64,000 nucleotides of DNA from JALZKA01 sp963725035. GTDB lineage: Bacteria > Actinomycetota > Thermoleophilia > Solirubrobacterales > 70-9. The DNA lies in assembly GCA_963725035.1 (NCBI GenBank), contig CAVRWX010000019.1, positions 186,001-250,000 of the forward strand, in the 5' to 3' direction. Shown in pieces: positions 16,347 through 24,951 of this stretch. Numbering within the stretch: position 1 is the stretch's first letter; every line of letters starts with the position of its first letter. The notes below the pieces were generated by a model that worked only from the letters and a program-made list of their open reading frames with translations, was not told the origin of the DNA and searched no databases. Position numbers and translations under genes: made by a program.

Positions 16347-17559
16347 ATGGCCATCAATCTCGAAACGCCCAAGAAGTTCAAGGTCCTTTCCGAGCAGGCC
16401 CACCAGGTCGCCACGGAGGTTCTGCGGCCGATCTCGCGCAAGTACGACACGGCCGAGCACGAGTACCCCAAGGAGCTCGACATGCTCGCCGCCTTGATCG
16501 ACGGCATGAACGACTCCGGCGCCACCAGCGGCGCCGGCGCCGCGGGCGCCAGCTCGTCGAAGTCCACCGAAGACCGGCAACCGCAACGGCACGAACATGT
16601 CGGCGGCGCTCGGCGTCATGGAGACGTGCTGGGGCGACGTCGGCCTCGTCCTCTCGATGCCCCGCCAGGGGCTCGGCAACGCGGCCATCGCCGCCGTTGC
16701 GAATGAGGAGCAACTCCTTCGCTACGAGGGCCGCTGGGCCGCGATGGCGATCACGGAGCCCGAGTCAGGCTCGGACTCCGCGTCCATCCGCACCACCGCG
16801 ACCCTCGACGGCGACGAGTACGTCCTGAACGGCGAGAAGATCTACGTCACCGCCGGCGAGCGAGCCGAGCTGGTCGTCGTCTGGGCCTCGCTCGACCGGG
16901 AGATCGGACGGGCCGCGATCAAGTCGTTCGTCGTCGAGCGCTCGAACCCGGGCATGGTCCTGGACCGCTTGGAGCACAAGCTGGGCATCCGCGCCTCGGA
17001 CACCGCCGCTTTCCGCCTCGAGAACTGCCGCGTGCCGAAGGAGGACCTCCTCGGCAGCCCGGACATCGATACGAAGCGCTCGTTCGCGGGCGTCATGAAG
17101 ACGTTCGACAACACCCGACCCCTCGTGGCCGCGATGGCCGTGGGCGTGGCGAAGGCGTCGATCGACTTCACGCGCGAGCGACTGGCCGAGGCCGGCATCG
17201 AGCCGGACTACGACCGCCCGGTGCACAAGCAGCCAGCCGCCGCGGCGACGCTGATCGAGCTCGAGTCTGACCTCGAAGCGGCGCGCCTCCTGATGATGGA
17301 GGCGGCATGGATGGCGGACAACTCGAAGCCGAACTCGCTCCACGCCTCCTACGCCAAGGCGAAGGCCGGCCGTGCGGGCACGGACATCGCGCTGCGCTGC
17401 GTCGAGCTCTGCGGCTCGGTCGGCTACGACGAGTCTGAGCTACTGGAGAAGTGGGCAAGGGACGCAAAGATCCTCGACATCTTCGAGGGCACCCAGCAGA
17501 TCCAGCAATTGATCATCGCCCGCCTGCTCCTGAACAAGACCTCCGCGGACCTGCGATGA
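16347..17559 (+). CDS. Acyl-CoA dehydrogenase, second copy (frameshifted)
   Basis: About 403 aa once joined, starting at the ATG directly after the previous stop. Opening helix 'FKVLSEQAHQVATEVLRPISRKYD'. Near 16572 one extra base ('ACCGAAGACC') shifts the frame in a Ser/Gly/Ala-rich stretch. The remainder shows 'ITEPESGSDSASIRTTATLDGDEYVLNGEKIYVTAG', 'LEHKLGIRASDTAAFRLENCRVPKEDLLG', the FAD-contact helix 'LHASYAKAKAGRAGTDIALRCVELCGSVGY' and the catalytic-loop region 'RDAKILDIFEGTQQIQQLIIARLLL'. Paired acyl-CoA dehydrogenases of this type usually act together or on different chain lengths. It ends at 17559 within a palindromic GGTGCCAGGCACC element. Confidence 0.85.
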
Positions 17560-17573
17560 GGTGCCAGGCACCT
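17559..17573. repeat. GGTGCCAGGCACC palindromic repeat
   Basis: Perfect inverted repeat AGGTGCC-A-GGCACCT starting at the last base of the acyl-CoA dehydrogenase stop codon. The same 13-mer core recurs at 26988, 34838 and 39016 and, in variant form, twice at 20832-20892. Confidence 0.7.
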
Positions 17574-17596
17574 CTGACACGAAAGGAACCCCTTCT

Positions 17597-17788
17597 GTGA
17601 CTGAAAAGACCCGCCGCGTATTCGTCCTCGGGGGGAATCGCATTCCGTTTGCGCGCTCGAACGCGCAGTACGGGAAGGCTTCCAACCAGGAGTTCGCCTC
17701 AGGCGAGTCAGACGGCGCCGTGACCTTCGGCGTCCGCTCAGCGCGCGACTCAGAACCGCACCTCGCCGGCACCGCCAAGCCGCTCTAG
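17597..17788 (+). pseudogene. Thiolase (acetyl-CoA acetyltransferase) N-terminal stub
   Basis: GTG start at 17597. The first 33 residues, 'TEKTRRVFVLGGNRIPFARSN.QYGKASNQ', match the opening of FadA/FadI-type acetyl-CoA acetyltransferases, the enzyme expected after two acyl-CoA dehydrogenases in a beta-oxidation operon. After 'SNQEF' similarity stops, and 30 unrelated residues ('ASGESDGAVTFGVRSARDSEP..') lead to a TAG at 17786. The other roughly 390 residues, including the active-site Cys and His, are absent, and the next gene begins at 17915. This is a deletion remnant or an assembly join, not a working thiolase. Confidence 0.75.
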
Positions 17789-17914
17789 CCCTTCGGCGTT
17801 CGCTCTTGGGCGCCTGCGTCGCAGCTTTCGCCGGGCCTCTTTACGCCGCGCTGGCCCTTTCTGGGCGCGACCGGCGCGGTGCCCGTGAGAGGCGCGTCGT
17901 TAGTCTGCGAGGCA

Positions 17915-20554
17915 GTGGCTGATATCGACGCAGTCGAGACTGAGGAGTGGCTCGAGGCCCTCGACGCCGTCGTGGAGCAGGACGGACCCAAACGGGCCCA
18001 TGACCTGGTCGAGCGCGTAGTCGGGCGCGCGCGCTATAAGGGCGCCGCAATCGAGTACGTGGGGCCGACCCCCTACGTCAACACGATCCCCGCCGACGAG
18101 GAGCCGCCGCTCCCGGGCGACCCCGCGATGGAGCGCCGCGTCCGCTCGCTCATCCGCTGGAACGCGATCGCGATGATCCTGCGCGCGAACAAGGAGTCCT
18201 CGGAGCTGGGCGGCCACATCGCATCGTTCCAGTCCGCCGCGCTCCTCTACGAGATCGGCTTCAACCACTTCTGGCGGGCGCCGTCCGCCGAGCACGGCGG
18301 CGACCTCGTCTACATACAGGGTCACTCGTCACCTGGGATCTACGCGCGTGCCTACCTGGAGGGGCGGCTTTCCGAGGAGCAGCTCGAGGGCTTTCGCCAA
18401 GAGGTCTCGCGCGACGGCATCTCCTCGTACCCGCACCCCTGGCTCATGCCGGACTTCTGGCAGTTCCCCACCGTCTCGATGGGCCTCGGCCCGATCATGG
18501 CGATCTACCAGGCGCGCTTTGCCCGCTACCTCGAGGACCGCGGCATCGCCGAGACGAAGAACCGGAAGATCTGGTGCCACCTCGGTGATGGCGAGACGGA
18601 CGAGCCCGAGTCTCTCGGCGCGATCGCGCTTGCGGGCCGCGAGAAGCTCTCGAACCTGGTCTTCGTCGTCAATTGCAACCTGCAGCGCCTCGACGGGCCG
18701 GTTCACGGGAACGGCAAGATCATCCAGGAGCTCGAGACGATCTTCCGTGGTGCGGGCTGGAACGTGATCAAGGTGGTCTGGGGCGATCGCTGGGATCCGC
18801 TTCTGGCCGAGGACCACGATGGCCTCCTGGTGCGCAGGATGGAAGAGGCGGTCGACGGCGAGTACCAGACCTACAAGGCCCGCGACGGCGCCTACGTCCG
18901 CGAGAAGTTCTTCGGCAAGTACGAGGAGCTTGCGAAGCGCGTCGAGAACATGTCCGACGAGGAGATCTGGGCGCTGAACCGAGGTGGGCACGACGCGCGC
19001 AAGGTCTATGCCGCTTACGCCGCGGCGCAGGGCGCAACCCGCCGGCCGACAGTGGTCCTCGCAAAGACGATCAAGGGCTACGGGATGGGCGAGGCCGGCG
19101 AAGGCCAGAACATCACCCACTCGCAGAAGAAGATGAACGAGGAAGCGCTCAAGGCTTTCCGCGACCGCTTCGAGCTCGACATCTCAGAGGAGGAGATCGC
19201 CGACGTTTCCTTCCACAGGCCGCCCGCTGACTCGGACGAGATCCGCTACCTGAAGGAGCGCCGGGAGCGGCTCGGCGGCTACCTTCCTGCCCGCAAGCGA
19301 AGGGTTGACGAGCCGCTTCCCGTTCCGCCGCTCGAGACGTTCCAGTCGCAGCTGGACGGCACCGACGAGCGCGAGGTCTCGACGACGATGGCGTTCGTCC
19401 GCGTCCTCGCCGCGCTCATCCGCGACAAGGAGATCGGCGACAGGGTCGTGCCGATCGTGCCCGACGAAACACGGACCTTCGGGATGGAGGGCATGTTCCG
19501 CCAGCTCGGGATCTACTCGCACGTCGGCCAGCTCTATGAGCCTGAGGACGCCGGCTCGCTCATGTTCTACCGCGAGGACCAGAAGGGCCAGGTCCTCCAG
19601 GAGGGCATCACCGAGGCGGGCGCGATGTCCTCGTGGATCGCCGCCGCGACCTCGTACTCGAACCACGGCGAGCAGATGATCCCCTTTTACGTCTTCTACT
19701 CGATGTTCGGATTCCAGCGGATCGGCGACCTCGCCTGGGCTGCGGGCGACTCGCGCGCGCGAGGCTTCCTGCTCGGCGGAACCGCCGGGCGGACCACGCT
19801 GAACGGGGAGGGCCTGCAGCACGAAGACGGGCACTCACACCTCCTCTCGGCGACTGTCCCGAACTGCGTCTCGTACGACCCGACCTATGGGTACGAGCTC
19901 GCCGTGATCGTCCAGGACGGCCTCCGCCGGATGATCGGAGAGCAGGAGGACGTCTTCTACTACCTCACGATCATGAACGAGAACTACCCGCACCCCCCGA
20001 TCCCGGAGGGTGCGGAGGAGGGGATCCTGCGCGGGATGCACCGCATCGCCGAGGCCGACGGCGCGAAGGTGCGGCTGCTCGGCTCGGGCACGATCCTCCG
20101 CGAGGTCGAGGCGGCCGCTGAGCTTCTTCGCGAGGACTTCGACGTGGCCTCGGAGGTATGGAGCGTCACCTCGTTCACAGAGCTTCGCCGCGACGGCCTT
20201 GCCCGCGAGCGCGAGGCACGCCTTGGCCATCCCGACGTGGCGAAGCCGTGGGTCGAGGAGTGCCTTGGCGGCGCCGAGACGCCAGTCATCGCGGCCACCG
20301 ACTACATGAAGGCGCTTCCCGATGGCATCCGCGAGTGGGTGCCCGGCCGCTACGACGTGCTCGGGACGGACGGCTTCGGCCGCTCGGACCTCCGCAAGCA
20401 CCTGCGCCGGTTCTTCGAGGTGGATCGCCATCACGTCGTCGTCGCGGCGCTCCGCTCGCTCGAGCGCGAGGGCGAGGTTGAGAGCTCGGTCGTTGCCGAT
20501 GCGATCAAGAAGTACGGGATCGACGCCGACGCCCCGGACCCGGCGGTTTCCTAG
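17915..20554 (+). CDS. aceE: Pyruvate dehydrogenase E1 component (homodimeric)
   Basis: 879 aa from the GTG at 17915 (an in-frame ATG at 17879 would add 12 residues). The single-chain E1 uses thiamine diphosphate to decarboxylate pyruvate and acetylate the lipoyl group of E2. Family hallmarks: 'YVNTIPADEEPPLPGD', 'HIASFQSAALLYEIGFNHFWR', 'DLVYIQGHSSPGIYARAYLEGRL', the ThDP/Mg site 'CHLGDGETDEPESLGAI...VVNCNLQRLDGPVHGNGKIIQELE', 'KTIKGYGMG', 'VPIVPDETRTFGMEGMFRQLGIYS', 'FYVFYSMFGFQRIGDLAWAAGDSRARGFLLGGTAGRTTLNGEGLQHEDGHS' (here broken only by standard variation). Full length, no frameshift. First gene of aceE-aceF-lpdA. Confidence 0.97.
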   Translation: MADIDAVETEEWLEALDAVVEQDGPKRAHDLVERVVGRARYKGAAIEYVGPTPYVNTIPADEEPPLPGDPAMERRVRSLIRWNAIAMILRANKESSELGGHIASFQSAALLYEIGFNHFWRAPSAEHGGDLVYIQGHSSPGIYARAYLEGRLSEEQLEGFRQEVSRDGISSYPHPWLMPDFWQFPTVSMGLGPIMAIYQARFARYLEDRGIAETKNRKIWCHLGDGETDEPESLGAIALAGREKLSNLVFVVNCNLQRLDGPVHGNGKIIQELETIFRGAGWNVIKVVWGDRWDPLLAEDHDGLLVRRMEEAVDGEYQTYKARDGAYVREKFFGKYEELAKRVENMSDEEIWALNRGGHDARKVYAAYAAAQGATRRPTVVLAKTIKGYGMGEAGEGQNITHSQKKMNEEALKAFRDRFELDISEEEIADVSFHRPPADSDEIRYLKERRERLGGYLPARKRRVDEPLPVPPLETFQSQLDGTDEREVSTTMAFVRVLAALIRDKEIGDRVVPIVPDETRTFGMEGMFRQLGIYSHVGQLYEPEDAGSLMFYREDQKGQVLQEGITEAGAMSSWIAAATSYSNHGEQMIPFYVFYSMFGFQRIGDLAWAAGDSRARGFLLGGTAGRTTLNGEGLQHEDGHSHLLSATVPNCVSYDPTYGYELAVIVQDGLRRMIGEQEDVFYYLTIMNENYPHPPIPEGAEEGILRGMHRIAEADGAKVRLLGSGTILREVEAAAELLREDFDVASEVWSVTSFTELRRDGLAREREARLGHPDVAKPWVEECLGGAETPVIAATDYMKALPDGIREWVPGRYDVLGTDGFGRSDLRKHLRRFFEVDRHHVVVAALRSLEREGEVESSVVADAIKKYGIDADAPDPAVS

Positions 20555-20556
20555 AT

Positions 20557-21885
20557 ATGGCTGAGACGGTCAAAGTTCCAGATATCGGCGACTTCGACGA
20601 GGTGCCGGTGATCGAGATCCTCGTCTCCGAGGGCGACGAGGTCACCGAGGAGCAAGGCCTGGTCACGCTCGAGTCAGACAAGGCGACGATGGACGTCCCC
20701 TCGCCGGTGGCGGGCAAGGTCGGCTCGATTTCGGTGAGCGTTGGCGACAAGGTGTCGGAAGGCTCGCCCTTGATGGAGATCGAAGCGGGCGAGGACTCGG
20801 GCGACGAGGGCGACTCCGACGACCACGACGCGGTGTCTGGCACCGAAGCTGCCGAGGCAGATGAGCCTGCCGAGGACAAGGTGCCTGACACCTCAGGCGG
20901 CGACTCCACCCCGGCGCCAGTCGCCGCGGAACTCCAGCGCGGCGCCGAAGGCCGCGACGCCGTGGCCGGGGGCGCTGACTCGAAGAAGGGGCTGCTCTAC
21001 GCCGGGCCCGGTGTCCGCCGGATGGCGCGCGAGCTGGGGATCGACCTCACGAAGGTGAAGGGGACCGGCCGCAAGGGGCGGATCCTCAAGGAAGACGTCA
21101 AGAGGGCGAAGGACCAGCCCGCAGCGGTGGCGGAGGGTGCCGGCATCCCAGGCCTTGACCTGGCGCCGTGGCCGAAGGTGAACTTCGAGAAGTACGGCGA
21201 GGTCGAGCGCGTTCCGCTTTCTCGCGTGAAGAAGATCTCGGGCCCCGTGCTCGCGCGGAACTGGGTGATGATCCCGCACGTCACCCACGACGACGAGTCG
21301 GATATCACCGACCTCGAGGCGTTCCGCAAGGAGGTGAACGCCGAGCAGAAGGACGTGAAGGTGACGATGGTCGCCCTGCTCATGAAGGCCTGCGTCGCCG
21401 CGCTTCGCCAGTTCCCCGACTTCAACTCCTCGCTCGATGGCGATGAGTTGGTGATCAAGCGCTACTACAACATCGGCTTCGCCGCCGACACGCCGCAGGG
21501 CCTCTTGGTGCCCGTGGTCAAGGAGGCCGACCGCAAAGGGATCATCGAGATCGCGCGCGAGCTCGGCGAGCTCTCCGAAAAGGCTCGCGAGGGGAAGATC
21601 TCGGCCGAGGAGATGCGCGGCTCGACCTTCACGATCTCCTCGCTCGGCGGCATCGGCGGTACGAGCTTCACGCCGATCGTCAATGCGCCAGAGGTGGCGA
21701 TCCTGGGCGTCACGCGCTCGAAGATGCAGCCGGTCTGGGATCCCGAGACGGAGGAGTTCGTGCCGCGGCTCATGCTCCCGCTTTCGCTGTCCTACGACCA
21801 CCGCGTGATCGACGGCGCCGCGGCCGCGCGGTTCGTCGCCCACCTCGCGGGCGAGCTCACCGACCTGAGGAGGGCATTGCTTTGA
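20557..21885 (+). CDS. aceF: Dihydrolipoamide acetyltransferase, pyruvate dehydrogenase E2
   Basis: 442 aa, 2 bp after aceE. Residues 1-77 are one lipoyl domain with the modified lysine in 'LESDKATMDVP'. Residues 78-145 form an acidic, Pro/Ala-rich linker that contains two copies of the GGTG..CACC palindrome. Residues 147-185 form the peripheral-subunit-binding domain ('YAGPGVRRMARELGIDLTKVKGTGRKGRILKEDV'). From about 215 onward comes the catalytic acetyltransferase domain, ending with the active-site 'LSYDHRVIDGAAAARF' (HxxxDG). It moves the acetyl group from lipoamide to CoA. One lipoyl domain is fewer than in enteric AceF; the lpdA product carries another. Confidence 0.96.
   Translation: MAETVKVPDIGDFDEVPVIEILVSEGDEVTEEQGLVTLESDKATMDVPSPVAGKVGSISVSVGDKVSEGSPLMEIEAGEDSGDEGDSDDHDAVSGTEAAEADEPAEDKVPDTSGGDSTPAPVAAELQRGAEGRDAVAGGADSKKGLLYAGPGVRRMARELGIDLTKVKGTGRKGRILKEDVKRAKDQPAAVAEGAGIPGLDLAPWPKVNFEKYGEVERVPLSRVKKISGPVLARNWVMIPHVTHDDESDITDLEAFRKEVNAEQKDVKVTMVALLMKACVAALRQFPDFNSSLDGDELVIKRYYNIGFAADTPQGLLVPVVKEADRKGIIEIARELGELSEKAREGKISAEEMRGSTFTISSLGGIGGTSFTPIVNAPEVAILGVTRSKMQPVWDPETEEFVPRLMLPLSLSYDHRVIDGAAAARFVAHLAGELTDLRRALL
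20832..20892. repeat. Two inverted GGTG-CACC palindromic repeat copies inside the aceF linker
   Basis: GGTGTCTGGCACC at 20832-20844 and GGTGCCTGACACC at 20880-20892 are variants of the dispersed GGTGCCAGGCACC motif. They lie inverted to each other (12 of 13 positions pair), 35 nt apart, and encode 'VSGTE' and 'KVPDTS' in the flexible linker between the lipoyl and binding domains. Confidence 0.55.
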
Positions 21886-23663
21886 GTGAGGTCAAGGTTC
21901 CGGACATCGGCGACTTCGACGAGGTTCCCGTGATCGAGATCCACGTCTCGCCCGGCGACGAGGTCGAGGTCGAGCAGCCGCTCGTCACGCTCGAGTCCGA
22001 CAAGGCGACGATGGACGTGCCGTCGCCGGCGGCGGGGACGGTGAGGGAGGTCCTGGTCTCCATCAACGACAAGGTGAGCGAGGGGACGCCCATCGTGGTG
22101 CTGGAGGGCGGTTCGGGCGAGGGCTCCGGCGGGGAGGAAGGGAGCGAGGCACCCAAGGAGGAAGGGTCCGAAGCGCCGGCGGCCTCCGAGAAGCCCGAGG
22201 GTGACGCCGAAAGTAGGAACATCGACGATAGTCGTGGAAATTCCACCTCTCGGCGTGAAGAGGCGCCCGCGGGGAAGCGGGTTGTCGTGGTGGGTTCCGG
22301 TCCAGGGGGCTATACGGCCGCGTTTCGTGCTGCGGACCTTGGTTTGGAAGTCACGCTGGTCGAGCGCCATGAGGTGATCGGCGGGGTTTGCCTCAACGTC
22401 GGCTGCATTCCGTCCAAGGCTCTTCTTCATGCCGCCAAGGTGCTTGCGGAGGCCGAGGATGCCGGGGAGTTCGGTATCTCCTTCTCGGATCCCGAGATCG
22501 ACGTGGACAAGCTCCGCTCCTGGAAGGAGGAGGTCGTCGGCAAGCTCACCGGCGGGCTCGACGGGCTCGCGAAGCGCCGCAAGGTGAACGTCATCCACGG
22601 CGAGGCCCGATTTCTTTCGCCGAAGTCGATCGACGTCGCCGGGGAGGCCGTCGAGTTCGACCACGCGATCATCGCTGCCGGCTCGCGCGCAGTCATGTTG
22701 CCGGACCTGCCCGAGGACGAGCGGATCGTCGATTCGACGGGCGCGCTCGAGCTGCCGGGAATCCCTGAGAGCCTGCTGGTGATCGGCGGCGGGATCATCG
22801 GGCTGGAGATGGCTTCGGTGTACGAGGCGCTCGGCTCGAAGGTGACGGTGGTCGAGCTGACCGACCAGCTGATCCCGGGCTGCGATCCGGATCTTGTGAA
22901 GCCGCTCTCAAAACGAGTGGGGGAGCGCTACGAGGCGGTCTATCTGAACACGAAGGTCGCCAGCGCCGAGGCGGGCAAGGACGGCATCAAGGTCACCTTC
23001 GAGGGCGACGACGCTCCGGGTGACGCGACGTTCGACCGTGTCCTGGTGGCCGTGGGGCGGCGCGCGAACGGCGACATCCTGGACCTCGAAGCCTCGGGCG
23101 TCGAGGTGGACGATCGCGGCGAGATCCAGGTGAGCCCCGACAGGCGCACGAACGTCTCGCACATCTACGCGATCGGCGACATCACGGGCGCGCCGATGCT
23201 GGCCCACAAGGCAACGCACGAGGGCAAGGTCGCAGCCGAGCGCATCGCCGGCCACGACGTGGTCTTCGAGCCGCGGGCGATCCCCTCGGTTGCCTACACC
23301 GACCCGGAGGTCGCCTGGTGCGGCCTGACCGAGACCGAGGCCAAGGAGAACGCGACGGAGTTCGAGAAGGCCGTCTTCCCCTGGCAGGCGTCGGGCCGGG
23401 CGCTCGCGCTCGGCCGCGCCGAAGGCCTGACGAAGCTCCTGGTCGACCCGAAGTCGCGCCAGATCCTGGGCGCCGGCATCGTCGGGGCCAACGCGGGCGA
23501 GCTGATCGCCGAGGTCTGCCTGGCGATGGAGATGGGCGCTGACGCCGAGGACATCGGCCTCACGATCCATCCGCACCCGACCCTCACCGAGACGGTCGCG
23601 TTCGCCGCCGAGATGGCGGAGGGCACGATCACCGACCTCTACGCGCCCAAGAAAAAGGGCTGA
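21882..23663 (+). CDS. lpdA: Dihydrolipoamide dehydrogenase (E3) with N-terminal lipoyl domain
   Basis: 593 aa, TTG start overlapping the aceF stop. Residues 1-75 are a lipoyl domain nearly identical to that of AceF ('VKVPDIGDFDEVPVIEI', 'LESDKATMDVPSP'), and 76-130 an acidic linker. From 131 comes a complete E3: FAD site 'VVVVGSGPGGYTAAFRAADLG', redox cysteines 'GGVCLNVGCIPSKALLH', NAD site 'LLVIGGGIIGLEMASVYEALG', 'YAIGDITGAPMLAHKATHEGKVAAE', 'IPSVAYTDPEVAWCGLTE', and the catalytic pair 'IHPHPTLTETV'. It reoxidises dihydrolipoamide with NAD+. Lipoyl-E3 fusions are known in some bacteria. Confidence 0.96.
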   Translation: MSEVKVPDIGDFDEVPVIEIHVSPGDEVEVEQPLVTLESDKATMDVPSPAAGTVREVLVSINDKVSEGTPIVVLEGGSGEGSGGEEGSEAPKEEGSEAPAASEKPEGDAESRNIDDSRGNSTSRREEAPAGKRVVVVGSGPGGYTAAFRAADLGLEVTLVERHEVIGGVCLNVGCIPSKALLHAAKVLAEAEDAGEFGISFSDPEIDVDKLRSWKEEVVGKLTGGLDGLAKRRKVNVIHGEARFLSPKSIDVAGEAVEFDHAIIAAGSRAVMLPDLPEDERIVDSTGALELPGIPESLLVIGGGIIGLEMASVYEALGSKVTVVELTDQLIPGCDPDLVKPLSKRVGERYEAVYLNTKVASAEAGKDGIKVTFEGDDAPGDATFDRVLVAVGRRANGDILDLEASGVEVDDRGEIQVSPDRRTNVSHIYAIGDITGAPMLAHKATHEGKVAAERIAGHDVVFEPRAIPSVAYTDPEVAWCGLTETEAKENATEFEKAVFPWQASGRALALGRAEGLTKLLVDPKSRQILGAGIVGANAGELIAEVCLAMEMGADAEDIGLTIHPHPTLTETVAFAAEMAEGTITDLYAPKKKG

Positions 23664-23664
23664 G

Positions 23665-24090
23665 TTGGCGTACCGCCGGCTTGACGAAGGCGACCAGTTC
23701 TGGCGGCCCTCCAACCAGATGGGCGTCCAGAACACCGACCTCGCCAAGCAGCTCGAGGCGGAGCAGCTCAGCGCGCGGCTCTGGCGCCTCGAACCCGGCC
23801 AGGCGTCCACCAAGCACCGCCACCGGACGCAGGAGGAGCTCTATGTTCTCCTGGAGGGGACCGGGCGCATCCGCATCGGCGACGAGGTGCTGACGCTCGA
23901 GCCTCGTGCATCGCTCGTGGTGGAGCCGGACACCGTCCGGCAGCTCTTCAACGACACCGGCGCCGACCAGCTCTGGCTGGTCATGGGCGCTCCGCCTGAG
24001 CTCGCAAACACGCTGGAAATGACGGAAGAAACGCTTGAGTTCATGTACCCGGACGGCCCGAAGGCGATGCCGCCGGAGCTCGAGGACTAG
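23665..24090 (+). CDS. Cupin-domain protein
   Basis: 141 aa, TTG start 1 bp after lpdA. A single cupin barrel: motif 1 'KHRHRTQEELYVLLEGTGRIRIG' (two His and a Glu as metal ligands), motif 2 'LVVEPDTVRQLFNDTG', in which the usual metal His is replaced by Arg or Asn. It may bind a metal weakly or a small ligand. Given its place behind the pyruvate dehydrogenase operon it may be co-expressed, but no role is evident. The 3' end overlaps the convergent dioxygenase gene by 4 bp. Confidence 0.8.
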   Translation: MAYRRLDEGDQFWRPSNQMGVQNTDLAKQLEAEQLSARLWRLEPGQASTKHRHRTQEELYVLLEGTGRIRIGDEVLTLEPRASLVVEPDTVRQLFNDTGADQLWLVMGAPPELANTLEMTEETLEFMYPDGPKAMPPELED

Positions 24091-24821
24091 GCCCGGGCCA
24101 CATCCGTCGAGAAGGTGCCGAGGTAGCCCTCGTCCTCCTCTGACAGCGTGAGGATCAACGTCTCGTCGAAGATCCCGTCGTTCGAGTTGTTGACCTCGCG
24201 CCCCTCGGCCGGCAGATAGGGGTCGCCACTGCCGTAGACGGCCTCCGAGATCGAATCGTCGAAGAAGAACTGCGTGGTCAGGACCGTTGTGTTGTCGAGG
24301 TGGACCTTCGCGTGGATGTGGGGCGTGCGGCCCTGGTAGTAGCCGGGATAGATCGTCGTGATCTCGGCGATGCCATCGGAGTCGGTTACCTGGGCGCCGC
24401 GCAGAAACGTGCCCTCCTCGTTGAAGCCTGAATACGCCCCGCCCGCATCGCAGTGCCAGATGTCCACGACGGCGTTCCGGAGCGGCTCGCAGCTCTCGGC
24501 GTCGCGTACGCGGACAACCATCCGAAGTGTCTTGCCCTCGCGATCCTCCCGGATATCCGAGCGGATCTTGTCGACGTCGAAGTAGTAGGGCCCTTCGGTT
24601 TCCTCGGCAGTGAGCGTGCAGGACGAGGTCTCGTCGAAGAGCGCCGCCAGGTCCTTGCCGCTCCGAGGCTCGACCAGTGCTTCTGAGCCCGACTCCGTCG
24701 CGACGCTGGTCGAGGTCGAACCGTCTTCGTCTGAGCCGCAGGCGGCGAGGAGGGAACCAAGCGAGACGGTGCCCAGGCCGGCCAGCGCCTCACGGCGGTT
24801 GATCGTCTTGTCGAACTTCAT
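24087..24821 (-). CDS. Intradiol ring-cleavage dioxygenase-like protein (Tat/lipoprotein signal)
   Basis: 244 aa. The N-terminus has a twin-arginine-like signal 'NRREALAGLGTVSLGSLLAAC', where 'LAAC' is also a lipobox, so the protein is probably exported folded and lipid-anchored. The domain matches the intradiol dioxygenase fold: 'TAEETEGPYYFD' (Tyr ligand), 'RVRDAESCEPLRNAVVDIWHCDAGGAYSGF', 'ITTIYPGYYQGRTPHIHAKVHL' (second Tyr and the two His ligands in HIH), 'TQFFFDD'. These non-haem Fe(III) enzymes open catechol-type rings. Exported versions are common in actinobacteria and are little studied. A GGAAAGG lies 7 bp upstream of the ATG. Confidence 0.85.
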   Translation of the reverse strand: MKFDKTINRREALAGLGTVSLGSLLAACGSDEDGSTSTSVATESGSEALVEPRSGKDLAALFDETSSCTLTAEETEGPYYFDVDKIRSDIREDREGKTLRMVVRVRDAESCEPLRNAVVDIWHCDAGGAYSGFNEEGTFLRGAQVTDSDGIAEITTIYPGYYQGRTPHIHAKVHLDNTTVLTTQFFFDDSISEAVYGSGDPYLPAEGREVNNSNDGIFDETLILTLSEEDEGYLGTFSTDVARA

Positions 24822-24951
24822 GCCGGATGATCCTTTCCGCGCAGGATGAGAACGAGGTAAACCGATTCGAAAGAAAACCGCAAGAAGCGACTATGGCGCC
24901 TGGCCGGACAGCGAACCCGAGCAGAAAGTTAGGAACCCTAATTCGAGGCCT

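Noticed and set aside
24929..24941. Small hairpin TTAGG-AAC-CCTAA between the RDD and dioxygenase genes
   Set aside because: A 5-bp stem of low stability with no second copy or positional support; likely chance.
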